A stretch of DNA of 64,000 bases. Source: Alphaproteobacteria bacterium (lineage in GTDB: Bacteria; Pseudomonadota; Alphaproteobacteria; JANQMY01). The DNA lies in the NCBI GenBank assembly GCA_028289425.1, contig JANQPL010000017.1, positions 496,001-560,000 of the forward strand, in the 5' to 3' direction. The translations under genes and the position numbers were made by a program. Below the pieces are notes generated by a model. That model was not told the origin of the DNA. It saw nothing but the letters and a program-made list of their open reading frames with translations, and did not search any database. How positions within the stretch are numbered: the first letter of the stretch is position 1; every line of letters starts with the position of its first letter. Shown piece after piece: positions 1-8,387 of this stretch.

Positions 1-902
1 ACAATATTTCCGAAATTGTCCGTACACTTATGGACAAGTTTATCGACCGCGGCAATGCCGACATGGTGGAAGAGTATTCGATCCCAATTGCTATCTATGT
101 AATCTCTGATCTATTGGGCGTGCCCCGCGACCGCATCGACGATGTCAAAAGGTGGTCAGATGCGTCGGTCGGACCTCTTGGGCGCGGGATTACCAAGGAA
201 CAGGGTATCGCCTATGCCCGCGATACCATGGACATGCACCGGTTCCTCAATGAACAGATTCAAGATCGCCGTAAGACCAAGCGCGATGACATGATTTCCG
301 ATCTCGTTCATGCCCGCATTGACGATCCGGAAAATCCCACGCTGAGCTTCGCGGAGCTGCTTTCCTGTTCCGTTGGACTTTTGGCCGCCGGCAACGAGAC
401 CACGCGTAACGGCATTTCTTGGGGAACGCTGATACTGGCTCAGAATCCAAAACTTGTGACACGGCTGCAGAATGCTGAGGATCAAAATCGGGCGCTGCAA
501 CGGTTTGTGGAAGAGACGCTGCGGCTCGAGGCACCGGTACCGCAGTTGCCGCGGGTGGCTCTCGAAGACTGTGAAATCGGCGGGGCGACAATCCCTAAAG
601 GTTCCTTTGTCTATCTTTGCTGGGCGTCCGGGAATAGGGATGCGGAAAAATTCCAGGACGCGGATGTCTTCGATCCGGATCGAAAGAACGTTGGACAACA
701 CATGACATTCGGCGCTGGCATCCATCGGTGCGTCGGCGCCATGTTGGCGCGCATGGAAATGAAATGCGCTTTCCGAGAAATTGTGAACCGCATGGACGAT
801 CTCAAGTTGTCCGTTCCGGAAGAACAGCTCGACATTTGGGGAACGTTTGTTTTCCGTGGCCCCCGCTCTTTGCCGGTAACCTTCGCAAAGAGGCTGGCCT
901 AA
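1..902 (+). CDS. Cytochrome P450 (5' end outside the window)
   Basis: This is the C-terminal two thirds of a bacterial class I cytochrome P450, a haem monooxygenase that hydroxylates an unactivated carbon with electrons from a ferredoxin. The reading frame is open to the left edge (first full codon at base 3), so the true start lies upstream. Visible landmarks are the I-helix AGNETT, the K-helix EETLR (ExxR) and the haem loop FGAGIHRCVG with its cysteine codon at 729-731. About 300 residues remain of the usual ~400. The gene is followed 40 bp later by three SDR genes in the same direction. The adrenodoxin-type ferredoxin at 32683 is a possible electron donor. The substrate is unknown. Confidence 0.95.
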   Translation, partial: NISEIVRTLMDKFIDRGNADMVEEYSIPIAIYVISDLLGVPRDRIDDVKRWSDASVGPLGRGITKEQGIAYARDTMDMHRFLNEQIQDRRKTKRDDMISDLVHARIDDPENPTLSFAELLSCSVGLLAAGNETTRNGISWGTLILAQNPKLVTRLQNAEDQNRALQRFVEETLRLEAPVPQLPRVALEDCEIGGATIPKGSFVYLCWASGNRDAEKFQDADVFDPDRKNVGQHMTFGAGIHRCVGAMLARMEMKCAFREIVNRMDDLKLSVPEEQLDIWGTFVFRGPRSLPVTFAKRLA

Positions 903-942
903 GACGGCACCACGCAAGTAAACACATTAAGGGAGGAGAGCG

Positions 943-1779
943 GTGGCAGGTGAATTAGACGGCAAAGTCGCCATTATCACTGGCGGCGCACGCGGGATGG
1001 GCGCGGCAACGGTCCGGCTTTTCGTTCAGGAAGGCGCGAAGGTCGTGGTTGCCGACATCTTGGAAGATGTCGGTCGGGATCTCGCCGGCGAGTTGGGCGA
1101 CAGCGCCGCTTTTGGAAAATGCGATGTGTCCAAGGCGAATGAGGTCGAAGCGCTGGTGAATTTTGCCGTCGACCAATTTGGTGGGTTGGATATCCTCTTC
1201 AGCAATGCCGGCGTCATGGGTGATCCGCAGCCGAATTTTCTCGAAGAAGACTTCGGACACTTTGTGCAAACCATGTCCGTTGATCTATTGGGGCCATTAC
1301 TGGGTGCAAAATATGCCGGCCGGTATATGGCCAAGAATGGTGGTGGTTGCATTCTGACGACAGCGTCATCGTCCGGACTTTATGGCGGACACAGCATAAT
1401 CCCCTACCGCGCGGCCAAAGCCGGCGTGATCGGTATGACCAAATCTCTGGCCATTGAACTCGGCCAATATGGCATTCGCGTGAACTGCATTTCGCCGGGT
1501 CCGACGCGTACGGAAATGACCGTTGCCATGGAAGGTGTACCGCAAGAAAAGCTGGAGCGGCTTCAGGACATCTCAATGGAAAATATGATGGGCCGCATGC
1601 CGCTCGGACGCATGGGCACGCCGGAAGATATCGCTCAAGCGGCGCTGTTTCTGGCTAGCGACCGCGCCGCGCAAATCACCGGTGTCAATCTTCCTGTTGA
1701 TGGCGGTGAGACTGCAGGGAATGTGGAAAACACGTTGGTGAAGATACAGGCGGCATTCGCTGAGGAACTCGGAAGTTAG
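943..1779 (+). CDS. SDR family NAD(P)-dependent oxidoreductase
   Basis: A classical short-chain dehydrogenase/reductase, expected to interconvert an alcohol and a ketone in the cytoplasm. The N-terminal TGGARGMG is the dinucleotide-binding glycine motif, NAG follows near residue 88, and YRAAK is the catalytic YxxxK. The GTG start at 943 follows the ribosome site GGGAGGAG. The C-terminus is about 25 residues longer than the ~250-residue SDR core. The next gene (1791) is its close tandem paralogue, sharing the same N-terminal pattern, the PYGP-like SPGPT loop and the long tail. The two probably act on related hydroxyls of one substrate. The substrate cannot be told from sequence. Confidence 0.93.
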   Translation: MAGELDGKVAIITGGARGMGAATVRLFVQEGAKVVVADILEDVGRDLAGELGDSAAFGKCDVSKANEVEALVNFAVDQFGGLDILFSNAGVMGDPQPNFLEEDFGHFVQTMSVDLLGPLLGAKYAGRYMAKNGGGCILTTASSSGLYGGHSIIPYRAAKAGVIGMTKSLAIELGQYGIRVNCISPGPTRTEMTVAMEGVPQEKLERLQDISMENMMGRMPLGRMGTPEDIAQAALFLASDRAAQITGVNLPVDGGETAGNVENTLVKIQAAFAEELGS

Positions 1780-1790
1780 CGGCGGATCAA

Positions 1791-2645
1791 ATGGCAGGCG
1801 ATCTCGCAGATAAAGTAGCTGTCGTTACAGGTGGAGCGTCCGGTATCGGTCGCGCGATAGTCGAGACCTTTGTCACGGAAGGTGCGCGTGTCGTTATTGC
1901 GGACATCCAGGAGGAACGCGGCCAAGAGCTTGTGAAGGATCTGGGCGATGCTGTCGATTATTGCCATACGGATGTTTCTCAAGGGGATCAGGTCGAGGCT
2001 CTTGTCACCCATGCCGTCGAGCGGTTTGGGCGCTTGCACATCATGGTCAACAATGCCGGTGTCGGGGGTGCGAGCCATCCGCGATTTCTGGATGACGATC
2101 TTGCCGATTTTCACAAGGTCATGAATGTGGATCTCTTGGGAGTCATGCTGGGATCGAAATTTGCCGGTAAACACATGGCGGCCCAACGCGGTGGGTCGAT
2201 CATCAATATCGCGTCGACAGCCGCCAGCTTTGCGGGTTTTGGCGTCATGACGTATCGCGCGGCGAAGGCCGGCGTTGTTGCGGTAACGAAGTCCCTGGCG
2301 ATCGACTTTGGGGAATACGGCATTCGTGTCAATTCGATTTCGCCAGGCCCCACTAAAACAGAGATAACGACGATGGGCGCTGGCGGTGATATGAGCGCCG
2401 AAACCATCGACGCGCTACAGACGGTGTCAATGCAGGCGATGATGGGCATGCAGCCGCTGAAGCGGATGGGGCAGGCGGGCGACATCGCCCAAGCCGCATT
2501 GTTCTTGGCAAGCGATCGGGCCGCTCAAATCAGTGGTCTCGATCTTTTGGTGGCAGGGGGTTCGGCTGTGGGCGATACGGAAAACAGACTGGAAGTCATG
2601 CAGACTGAGATCGCAAAAGTCCTTGCGGCTGCGGCGGATGATTGA
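1791..2645 (+). CDS. SDR family NAD(P)-dependent oxidoreductase (tandem paralogue)
   Basis: A second classical SDR, beginning 11 bp after the previous gene. It has the glycine motif TGGASGIG, NNAGVGG and the catalytic YRAAK. Product start MAGDLADK mirrors VAGELDGK of the upstream paralogue, and both carry a C-terminal extension after the VDGG/VAGG strand. Here that strand reads VAGGS rather than VDGG, a small departure from the family. Its stop codon lies 2 bp before the ATG of the next SDR, so the three are translated from one message. The likely role is oxidation or reduction of a ring or side-chain hydroxyl. Confidence 0.93.
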   Translation: MAGDLADKVAVVTGGASGIGRAIVETFVTEGARVVIADIQEERGQELVKDLGDAVDYCHTDVSQGDQVEALVTHAVERFGRLHIMVNNAGVGGASHPRFLDDDLADFHKVMNVDLLGVMLGSKFAGKHMAAQRGGSIINIASTAASFAGFGVMTYRAAKAGVVAVTKSLAIDFGEYGIRVNSISPGPTKTEITTMGAGGDMSAETIDALQTVSMQAMMGMQPLKRMGQAGDIAQAALFLASDRAAQISGLDLLVAGGSAVGDTENRLEVMQTEIAKVLAAAADD

Positions 2646-2647
2646 CG

Positions 2648-3448
2648 ATGCGCATTGATGGCAGCGCGGCAATTGTAACAGGTGGCGGCAGCGGCATGGG
2701 AGCAGCCGCTGCTGCGCTGCTTACACAAAAAGGCGCAAGGGTGGCGTTGCTTGGACGCCGGGCTGACGTCTTGGAAAGCAAAGCAAGAGAAATCGGCGGA
2801 CTTGGATTGCCGTGCGATGTGGCAAACCCTGACATGGTCGACGCGGCATTCGAGCGTGCCGAACGAGAGCACGGACCCGCACGGATACTGGTTCACGCGG
2901 CGGCAATCGGGCATATGGCGCCATTGGTGCTCGCTGATGGTAGCATTAATGACCGGGAGGAGCTTCGAAAGATCGTTGAAACAAACGTGTTGGGCACGAT
3001 CTATGTAAACCAAGTCTTCGCATCACGTGTGTGTCATGAGCTGCCTGAAGGTGATGAACGCGGCGTGGTGATCAACGTTTCGTCGATTGGCGGGGAAGAC
3101 GGCGTGGTAGGCTCCATCTATGCTATGTCGAAAGCCGCCGTTAACGGATTTTGCTTGAGCGCCGCGCGAGAATTGGGCGCTTTTGGAATTCGTGTGATGA
3201 CGATCGCGCCCGGGTCGATCGATACCGAAATGTTTCGGGGCGGTGCCAACCCGGAAACCTATAAACTTGTTGAGCAGAGCGTGCCGCATCCCAGGCGCCT
3301 GGGAACACCGGAAGAGTTTGCGGAGTTGGTGGTGCACATCTGCGAAAATGCCTATCTCAACGGCAGTGTCATTAGGCTCGACGGCGGCATGCGGGTGCCG
3401 TTCGCAACAAATATCGGTGGTGGAAGCGAGGTCGGGGCGCAGCGTTAG
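2648..3448 (+). CDS. SDR family oxidoreductase (third in tandem)
   Basis: A third short-chain dehydrogenase of about 266 residues. It has TGGGSGMG near residue 11, a VSS serine strand and the catalytic YAMSK. I chose ATG 2648 rather than the in-frame TTG at 2642, because it sits just behind the preceding stop codon and gives the expected N-terminus MRIDGSAAIVTGG. It is more divergent from the two upstream SDRs than they are from each other. It shortens the hallmark NNAG to HAAA, which is unusual for classical SDRs. It is transcribed with the oxygenase genes downstream. Confidence 0.9.
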   Translation: MRIDGSAAIVTGGGSGMGAAAAALLTQKGARVALLGRRADVLESKAREIGGLGLPCDVANPDMVDAAFERAEREHGPARILVHAAAIGHMAPLVLADGSINDREELRKIVETNVLGTIYVNQVFASRVCHELPEGDERGVVINVSSIGGEDGVVGSIYAMSKAAVNGFCLSAARELGAFGIRVMTIAPGSIDTEMFRGGANPETYKLVEQSVPHPRRLGTPEEFAELVVHICENAYLNGSVIRLDGGMRVPFATNIGGGSEVGAQR

Positions 3449-3472
3449 CGTTCCGCAATCAGGATAGCGGAA

Positions 3473-3970
3473 ATGGGAACAACGGAAGCTGCGGATGAAG
3501 CGATTGGGCGCGGCCACATCCTCAACATTTATCACATCAACATCAATTGCCGGGATCTCGATCGTTCCGAGAAGTTTTACGAGCAGCTTGGGTTCCGAAC
3601 CGTTGCGCGTTTTGCAGAGCGATGTGCGAACTTGGATCGCGGCTTGGGATTCAATGGACGCGAGGAACCCACCAAATCGCGGGCGGTGTTCATGAAGCTG
3701 GGGTTGGGACAAGGCGTGCCGGAGACCGTACTTGACCTTTGCGAATGGGAGGATCCGGCCGCTGAAGGCGAAGCATCCGGCCTTCTCAACTACGGTGTGC
3801 CCCGTATCGCGTTGCGTGTAGACGACATCGAAGCGATCGTGGCACGGCTCAAAGCCCAGGGCATCAAGTTTTTCTCCGAGCCACAGACGATAACGACGCT
3901 GGAAAGAAAACCGCGGTTCGCGTGTTTCAAGGACCCGGACGGTGTCATTCTCGAATTGGTGCAGCCCTAG
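3473..3970 (+). CDS. VOC family (glyoxalase/bleomycin-resistance fold) protein
   Basis: A vicinal-oxygen-chelate protein with two beta-alpha-beta-beta-beta modules in 165 residues. The first opens at INCRDLDRSEKFYEQLGF and the second at RVDDIEAIVARLKAQG, and the protein ends in DPDGVILELVQP, whose glutamate is the usual metal ligand. Members include ring-cleaving dioxygenases, epimerases and lyases, so the reaction cannot be assigned. It lies between the SDR trio and a Rieske oxygenase operon. It differs clearly from the other two VOC proteins in the window (28584 and 31102), so it is not a recent duplicate. Confidence 0.85.
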   Translation: MGTTEAADEAIGRGHILNIYHININCRDLDRSEKFYEQLGFRTVARFAERCANLDRGLGFNGREEPTKSRAVFMKLGLGQGVPETVLDLCEWEDPAAEGEASGLLNYGVPRIALRVDDIEAIVARLKAQGIKFFSEPQTITTLERKPRFACFKDPDGVILELVQP

Positions 3971-4021
3971 CAAAATCATCGGCCCCAACGCAGAGGCCGG
4001 CATAAAATCCAGGTGACAAAG

Positions 4022-4360
4022 ATGGCCAAAAGTTTTCTTCCGAAGCAGTTTCAAGACTTGGATCCATTTGCGAAAGAATGGGATATCACGGCAACGAATG
4101 AGCGCTATCTCAAACGACTCAGTTCAAGTGTGGAAGAGTTAAGGCCACTTTACGACGCGGTCTTCGAGCGGTTCGAGGAGCTGAAGACCTATTTGGATTC
4201 GAAGCCGATGGATGCCTTCACGGAGGAGGACAAGCGTCTAGGGCGTCTGATGTTTGCATTCGCCGTTGTTGCACCCGCTGTCATCACATTCAAGGACGTT
4301 CGCGTGCCGGACTGTGAATCCGTGCCCATGTTCGATGTTCAGGTCGAAGTCGAAATCTAA
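4022..4360 (+). CDS. Small conserved protein preceding a Rieske oxygenase (copy A)
   Basis: An uncharacterised protein of 112 residues with no signal peptide or membrane segment. It is predicted to be mostly helical, with RYLKRLSSSVEEL, YDAVFERFEELKTYLD and EEDKRLGRLMFAFAVVAPAV. ATG 4022 is preceded by AGGTG and is preferred over the upstream in-frame GTG at 4013. It aligns along its whole length with the product of 14174, sharing LPK.F, the RY..RL.SS and LMF.F blocks, at roughly 40 % identity by eye. Both copies stand directly upstream of a Rieske oxygenase alpha-subunit gene. That suggests a partner protein of the oxygenase. It does not look like the NTF2-fold beta subunit of classical dioxygenases. 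Confidence 0.8.
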   Translation: MAKSFLPKQFQDLDPFAKEWDITATNERYLKRLSSSVEELRPLYDAVFERFEELKTYLDSKPMDAFTEEDKRLGRLMFAFAVVAPAVITFKDVRVPDCESVPMFDVQVEVEI

Positions 4361-4384
4361 GCCAGCTTAGTCAGGAAGATCCCT

Positions 4385-5680
4385 ATGAATAAACAAGACA
4401 TTCATTCCTTCGAGCTCAACAAAGATCTTTGGGAGAGGAAAGAGGATGAGACGTGGACGGAGAAATATCCAGAATTGGGTACCGGCCCGATCGATCTCGA
4501 ACGTGCCGTCTCAAAAGAGTTCTTCGAGGTAGAGAAAGAAGCTGTCTTCCGGCGCAACTGGCTGTATATGGGGCGCGTTGAACAAGCGGCGAAGCCCGGC
4601 GATTATTTCACGCAAGAGGTTGAGGTCTGCAACACGCAGCTCATCATTGTGCGGGGCAAAGACGAAAAAATCCGTGCATTTCACAATGTCTGTCCACACC
4701 GCGGCAATCAATTGGTATGGAAAGGGCACCCGGCCAAGGAGACGTCCGGGCACTGTGGCCGGTTCGTGTGCAAGTATCACGGCTTTGCGTTCAATCTCGA
4801 CGGCAGTTTGTTCCGGGCGACCGATTCGCAAAACTTCTTTGATGATCAGGCCCAAACGCGACGCTTAGCAGAAGTGCCGTGCGAGGTGTGGAACGGATTC
4901 ATCTTCATCAATTTGGATCCGGACGGTCCAAAGGAGTCGCTGCGGGAGCAGATTGGTGAGTTTTTCTGGACGGGGCTTGATGGATTTCCCTTTGAAGCAT
5001 TTACAGAGCGGACCGTCTCGGTCGGCACGTGTAAAAGCAATTGGAAAACGCTGATGGATGCGTTCACTGAAGGGTATCACGTTCAGTATCTGCACTTCCA
5101 AACGTTCAGGCTTCACACCATGGGAATGGACGAAGTCAATGCCCGCATGCAGCATTTCAGCATTCACGAGCGAAACCACGTGTCCGTCACCGACCGCATT
5201 CCAGACGAGATGTACTCGTACGACTTCGAGAGGATGATGCAGGCGCATGGGGCGGCGCCGACAGTTAAGCCGTCTATCGACATCGAGGATTTACCGCCCG
5301 CGGCAAACCCTACACGTTTCAAGAATTGGGGGAACAGCACGATAACCTTCTTCCCGAATTTCGTGCTGCAATTTTATTATCCGATTTGGTGGCTGACCTA
5401 TCGCTTCATTCCGATCGCGCACGATGAAATGCGCTTCGAAATTGCGCATTTCCTACCGCCCGCGGAAAAGTTCTCGGATCTTTTGTCCCACTACAGCTTC
5501 CTATCGATTATGCGGGACGCCGCATTGCAGGACGTGAACACACTGGAAGCCACACAACGGGGCATTGCAACCGGGGGGATGAAGGACGGTTTTATTCTAC
5601 AGGATGAAGAGTTCAGTATACGCCATTTTTATAAAACCATCTTTGATACCGTCGACGAGTATTCGGCACAGAACAAATGA
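4385..5680 (+). CDS. Rieske non-haem iron oxygenase, alpha subunit (RO1)
   Basis: Terminal oxygenase of a ring-hydroxylating or demethylating system, 431 residues, cytoplasmic. The N-terminal Rieske [2Fe-2S] site is CPHRGN followed by CKYHG (C-x-H ... C-x2-H). The catalytic domain has DAFTEGYHVQYLH, giving the H-x4-H iron ligands. The residue three before the first histidine, which bridges the Rieske and iron sites, is Glu, as in carnitine and betaine oxygenases, instead of the Asp of naphthalene-type enzymes. No beta subunit follows. Reductase is not encoded nearby. The operon starts at or before the window edge and ends here, facing a convergent PQQ dehydrogenase 14 bp away. Confidence 0.95.
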   Translation: MNKQDIHSFELNKDLWERKEDETWTEKYPELGTGPIDLERAVSKEFFEVEKEAVFRRNWLYMGRVEQAAKPGDYFTQEVEVCNTQLIIVRGKDEKIRAFHNVCPHRGNQLVWKGHPAKETSGHCGRFVCKYHGFAFNLDGSLFRATDSQNFFDDQAQTRRLAEVPCEVWNGFIFINLDPDGPKESLREQIGEFFWTGLDGFPFEAFTERTVSVGTCKSNWKTLMDAFTEGYHVQYLHFQTFRLHTMGMDEVNARMQHFSIHERNHVSVTDRIPDEMYSYDFERMMQAHGAAPTVKPSIDIEDLPPAANPTRFKNWGNSTITFFPNFVLQFYYPIWWLTYRFIPIAHDEMRFEIAHFLPPAEKFSDLLSHYSFLSIMRDAALQDVNTLEATQRGIATGGMKDGFILQDEEFSIRHFYKTIFDTVDEYSAQNK

Positions 5681-5694
5681 TGGCCGCAATTGTG

Positions 5695-7722
5695 TTAAGG
5701 CCTTCGGGTGGACGCTAGCACACCCGCAGCGTTTGCTATCAGGATCAAGGCAACGAGCCCAATGGCGAGTATACCACCGGTGGGAGCTCTTGCCGTGCTT
5801 TCGTCAAGCGCATAGGCGACCATGTAATCGCCAGGTGTAGCGTTTTGATAGTAGATGTGGCCGCCGGCGGCAATGACGACGAACTGCCTGCCGTCAATTT
5901 TGTAGGTCATTGGCGTTGCTTGACCACCAGCGGGCAAGCGTGTTTCCCACAATTTCTCGCCGGTCGCGGTGTCGAAGGCGCGGAACTTGTCATCGGTCGT
6001 TGCCGCAATGAATGTAAGCCCACCGCCCGTAGAAATCGGGCCACCGGCAATGGGCGTGCCCATTTCCCAATTAACGAAGGGGACGGACGTTTCATTTTCG
6101 ATGGAGCCCAGAGGCACCTGCCATTTGAGGGCGCCGCTATCGAGATCGATTGCGCTTAATCGCGCCCAGGGCGGCTTTGTGCACGGTGCGCCCAAAGACG
6201 ATGTAAGGAATTGCAGCGTCCCGACATAGGGCGTGCCAGTGAGGGGAAACTGCATTTTTGACGCCGCGCTTGAGACCTGTCCGGCCGAGGCTTCTTCCCG
6301 AGGCACCAGGGTCACGATTGCAGGTGTGTGCAATGTGGGCACGATCAGCAGATTTGCATTGGCATCAACGGTTCCGCCACCCCAATTCATGCCGCCTGCT
6401 CCGGCCGGGTTGAGAAGGCTGCCCTGGATAGATGGCGGCGTGTAGAGGCCTTCATTGCGGATACTCTTCAGCTTTTCAATGCAAGAATTCCGATCGAACC
6501 ACGTAAATCCCCACATATCGTCTTCGGTCAGGGTGAGGTCGTTGAGCGGGGCGGGCGTGGAAACAAATGGCTGGGTCGGGGAGAGCCACTCGCCCGGAAC
6601 ATCCGTGTCCTGAGGCACCGGCCGGTCTTCGATAGGAAAAATGGGTTTCCCTGTGAGACGGTTGAACACAAAAATCATGCTCTGCTTCGTCAGAACGATG
6701 ACCGCCGGTATCGTTTCGCCATCCTTCGATATGTCCGCTAGGATAGGCTGGGCCGGCAGATCATAATCCCAAATCCCGTGTCGGATGATTTGATAGTGCC
6801 AAACCATGTCGCCCGTACTGGCGCGCAGTGCGACAATTGAGTTGGCATAGCGATTATTCCCCGGCCGGTCACCGCCATACCAATCCACGCTCGCGGTTGT
6901 GGTAGGCAAAAACACCAGATCATTTTCCGGATCTGCCGACGTGAATGACCAAACGTTGGCGGCACCAAAGATAGATGCCGAATTCTTACCCCAGCTCTCG
7001 AAGGCCGGATCTGCGGGATCGCGTGGAATGGGATCAAATTCCCACAACAATTCCCCCGTCCGTGTGCTGAAGGCGCGGACTTTCCCGCTCGGGCTGTCGA
7101 TGCGGTACAGGTCAAATAAAGCGGTGCCGAATATGGCCACATCGTTGACGATGCTGGGGGGGCTGTGGAATTGCACCTCATCATGTTCGTCAAGGGGCTT
7201 GCCGGCATCCACCGTTACAATTCCGTCCTGCCCAAAACCGGGGCAAGGCTGACCCGTCGCGGCATCAAGCGCAATAACCCGAAGGTCGTTGGTCCCGTAG
7301 ATCACCCGTGTGTGGCACAATGCGCGGGCCGCCCCCTCTTGGTCCGTCCACATTGAGACGCCCCGGCAGTTCATGTTCACCGCCCCGTAAGCGGACGGCT
7401 CGTATTTCGGATCATAGGTCCATTCTTCCTCGCCAGACGAAGCATTCAGCGCGAATACATTCCCCGCGGGACCACACCCGATCAACATTTCGCCCACAAG
7501 AATCGGTGTCGTCTGAAACTTACGCGGCACGGGGCCTTCTCCGGTCTGATAGGTCCAGGCACGCTTGAGCCGGCCGACATTTTCCGTGGTGATTTGATCA
7601 AGGGGTGAGAATTTGGTGCCTTCCGCATCGGCGCCGTAGTGCGGCCAGGCTCGGGCATCCCCATGGGCGTACATCGCCATCAAGGCTACGCAGCAAACGA
7701 CCAACAACGGATGTGGCTTCAT
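5695..7722 (-). CDS. PQQ-dependent dehydrogenase, membrane-anchored (glucose dehydrogenase type)
   Basis: A quinoprotein dehydrogenase of 675 residues that should oxidise an alcohol or sugar in the periplasm. The N-terminus MKPHPLLVVCCVALMAMY is a signal peptide. Mature protein starts near WPHYGADAEGTKFSPL, typical of the eight-bladed PQQ propeller. NCRGVS resembles the membrane glucose dehydrogenase group. The adjacent-cysteine pair of PQQ alcohol dehydrogenases is absent, and there is no cytochrome domain. The C-terminus (GGILAIGLVALILIANAAG) is a single transmembrane anchor. ATG 7722 is chosen for the signal peptide and a GGGAGAC ribosome site; an upstream ATG at 7782 lacks both. Divergent from the cupin gene across a shared operator. 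Confidence 0.88.
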   Translation of the reverse strand: MKPHPLLVVCCVALMAMYAHGDARAWPHYGADAEGTKFSPLDQITTENVGRLKRAWTYQTGEGPVPRKFQTTPILVGEMLIGCGPAGNVFALNASSGEEEWTYDPKYEPSAYGAVNMNCRGVSMWTDQEGAARALCHTRVIYGTNDLRVIALDAATGQPCPGFGQDGIVTVDAGKPLDEHDEVQFHSPPSIVNDVAIFGTALFDLYRIDSPSGKVRAFSTRTGELLWEFDPIPRDPADPAFESWGKNSASIFGAANVWSFTSADPENDLVFLPTTTASVDWYGGDRPGNNRYANSIVALRASTGDMVWHYQIIRHGIWDYDLPAQPILADISKDGETIPAVIVLTKQSMIFVFNRLTGKPIFPIEDRPVPQDTDVPGEWLSPTQPFVSTPAPLNDLTLTEDDMWGFTWFDRNSCIEKLKSIRNEGLYTPPSIQGSLLNPAGAGGMNWGGGTVDANANLLIVPTLHTPAIVTLVPREEASAGQVSSAASKMQFPLTGTPYVGTLQFLTSSLGAPCTKPPWARLSAIDLDSGALKWQVPLGSIENETSVPFVNWEMGTPIAGGPISTGGGLTFIAATTDDKFRAFDTATGEKLWETRLPAGGQATPMTYKIDGRQFVVIAAGGHIYYQNATPGDYMVAYALDESTARAPTGGILAIGLVALILIANAAGVLASTRRP

Positions 7723-7799
7723 AAATTTCGGTCTCCCAACTCTCGGGAACAATGCATCAAAACAGTTGTTCCTCTTGATCATCTATGCTTGATTATAGG

Positions 7800-7810
7800 C
7801 AACAGTGTTG
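7800..7810. promoter_or_regulatory. Operator palindrome CAACAGTGTTG (site 1)
   Basis: A perfect 11-bp palindrome around a central base, identical to site 11 at 32621. It lies in the divergent gap between the PQQ dehydrogenase (minus) and the cupin-BVMO operon (plus), so it could control both. It belongs to the family of eleven related sites described in the findings. Confidence 0.7.
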
Positions 7811-7928
7811 ATTAATCAAAGCCTAAGTACAGGCCGCCCATGGCAGCGAAACGGGGCTCGTCGCGACAGCATTTCCGGGCGGTTGAGGCGGATATACGTT
7901 CGGACCGCCGGGAGAGAGAAGGTGTCGG

Positions 7929-8387
7929 ATGAACATTCACAGATACATGCAGCCCGTCGATAAGACGATCGGTGATTTGTTGGTGCGCGCAGATGATGGG
8001 GCTTGGGTGCAGACAGACAAGGACGGCAAAGCGCACATGAAGCCGTTGTGGGCCAATCCCGGATCAGGCGGATGGGCTGTCCTATATCGCTGGCAAAAAG
8101 GCTACCAGGCGCCCGCCCATAAGCATTTGGGTGCCATTCACGCCTACATCATCTCCGGCTGCCTGAAGCTGCGCGATACACAGCTGAAAGCCGGCGATTA
8201 CATGTACGAAGCGAACGGCATTATTCACGATGAAACCGTCGCCCTGGAGGACACGGTCCACCTCAACATCGCTGATGGGCCGATCTTGTTCTTCGACGAC
8301 TCTGCCATCACTCATTATGTGGGATGGGAACAAATTCAGAAACTGTTGAATGCCGACAGCCAGTCAAGAGAGAAAAATGAAGATTGA
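7929..8387 (+). CDS. Cupin-domain protein, dihydroxyacetophenone-dioxygenase/ChrR-like
   Basis: A single-cupin protein of 152 residues. The first metal motif is HKHLGAIHAYIISG and the second lies at GDYMYEANGIIHDE, giving the usual three-histidine/glutamate site. The pattern resembles the 2,4'-dihydroxyacetophenone dioxygenase group, which cleaves C-C bonds next to ketones, but related cupins include anti-sigma factors and epimerases. Its last 11 bp overlap the start of the BVMO gene, so the two are translationally coupled and probably act on the same ketone. A second in-frame ATG exists at 7947. Confidence 0.8.
   Translation: MNIHRYMQPVDKTIGDLLVRADDGAWVQTDKDGKAHMKPLWANPGSGGWAVLYRWQKGYQAPAHKHLGAIHAYIISGCLKLRDTQLKAGDYMYEANGIIHDETVALEDTVHLNIADGPILFFDDSAITHYVGWEQIQKLLNADSQSREKNED

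Noticed and set aside
3023-4054. 343-codon minus-strand frame across the third SDR and the VOC gene
   Set aside because: Both plus-strand genes have clear motifs; the minus frame is cysteine/histidine-rich noise typical of antisense frames in GC-rich DNA.
7761-7770. AACAGTTGTT as another operator copy
   Set aside because: The arms and spacing differ from CAACA-N-TGTTG (two-base centre), and it lies within the leader of the PQQ gene; it may be chance.
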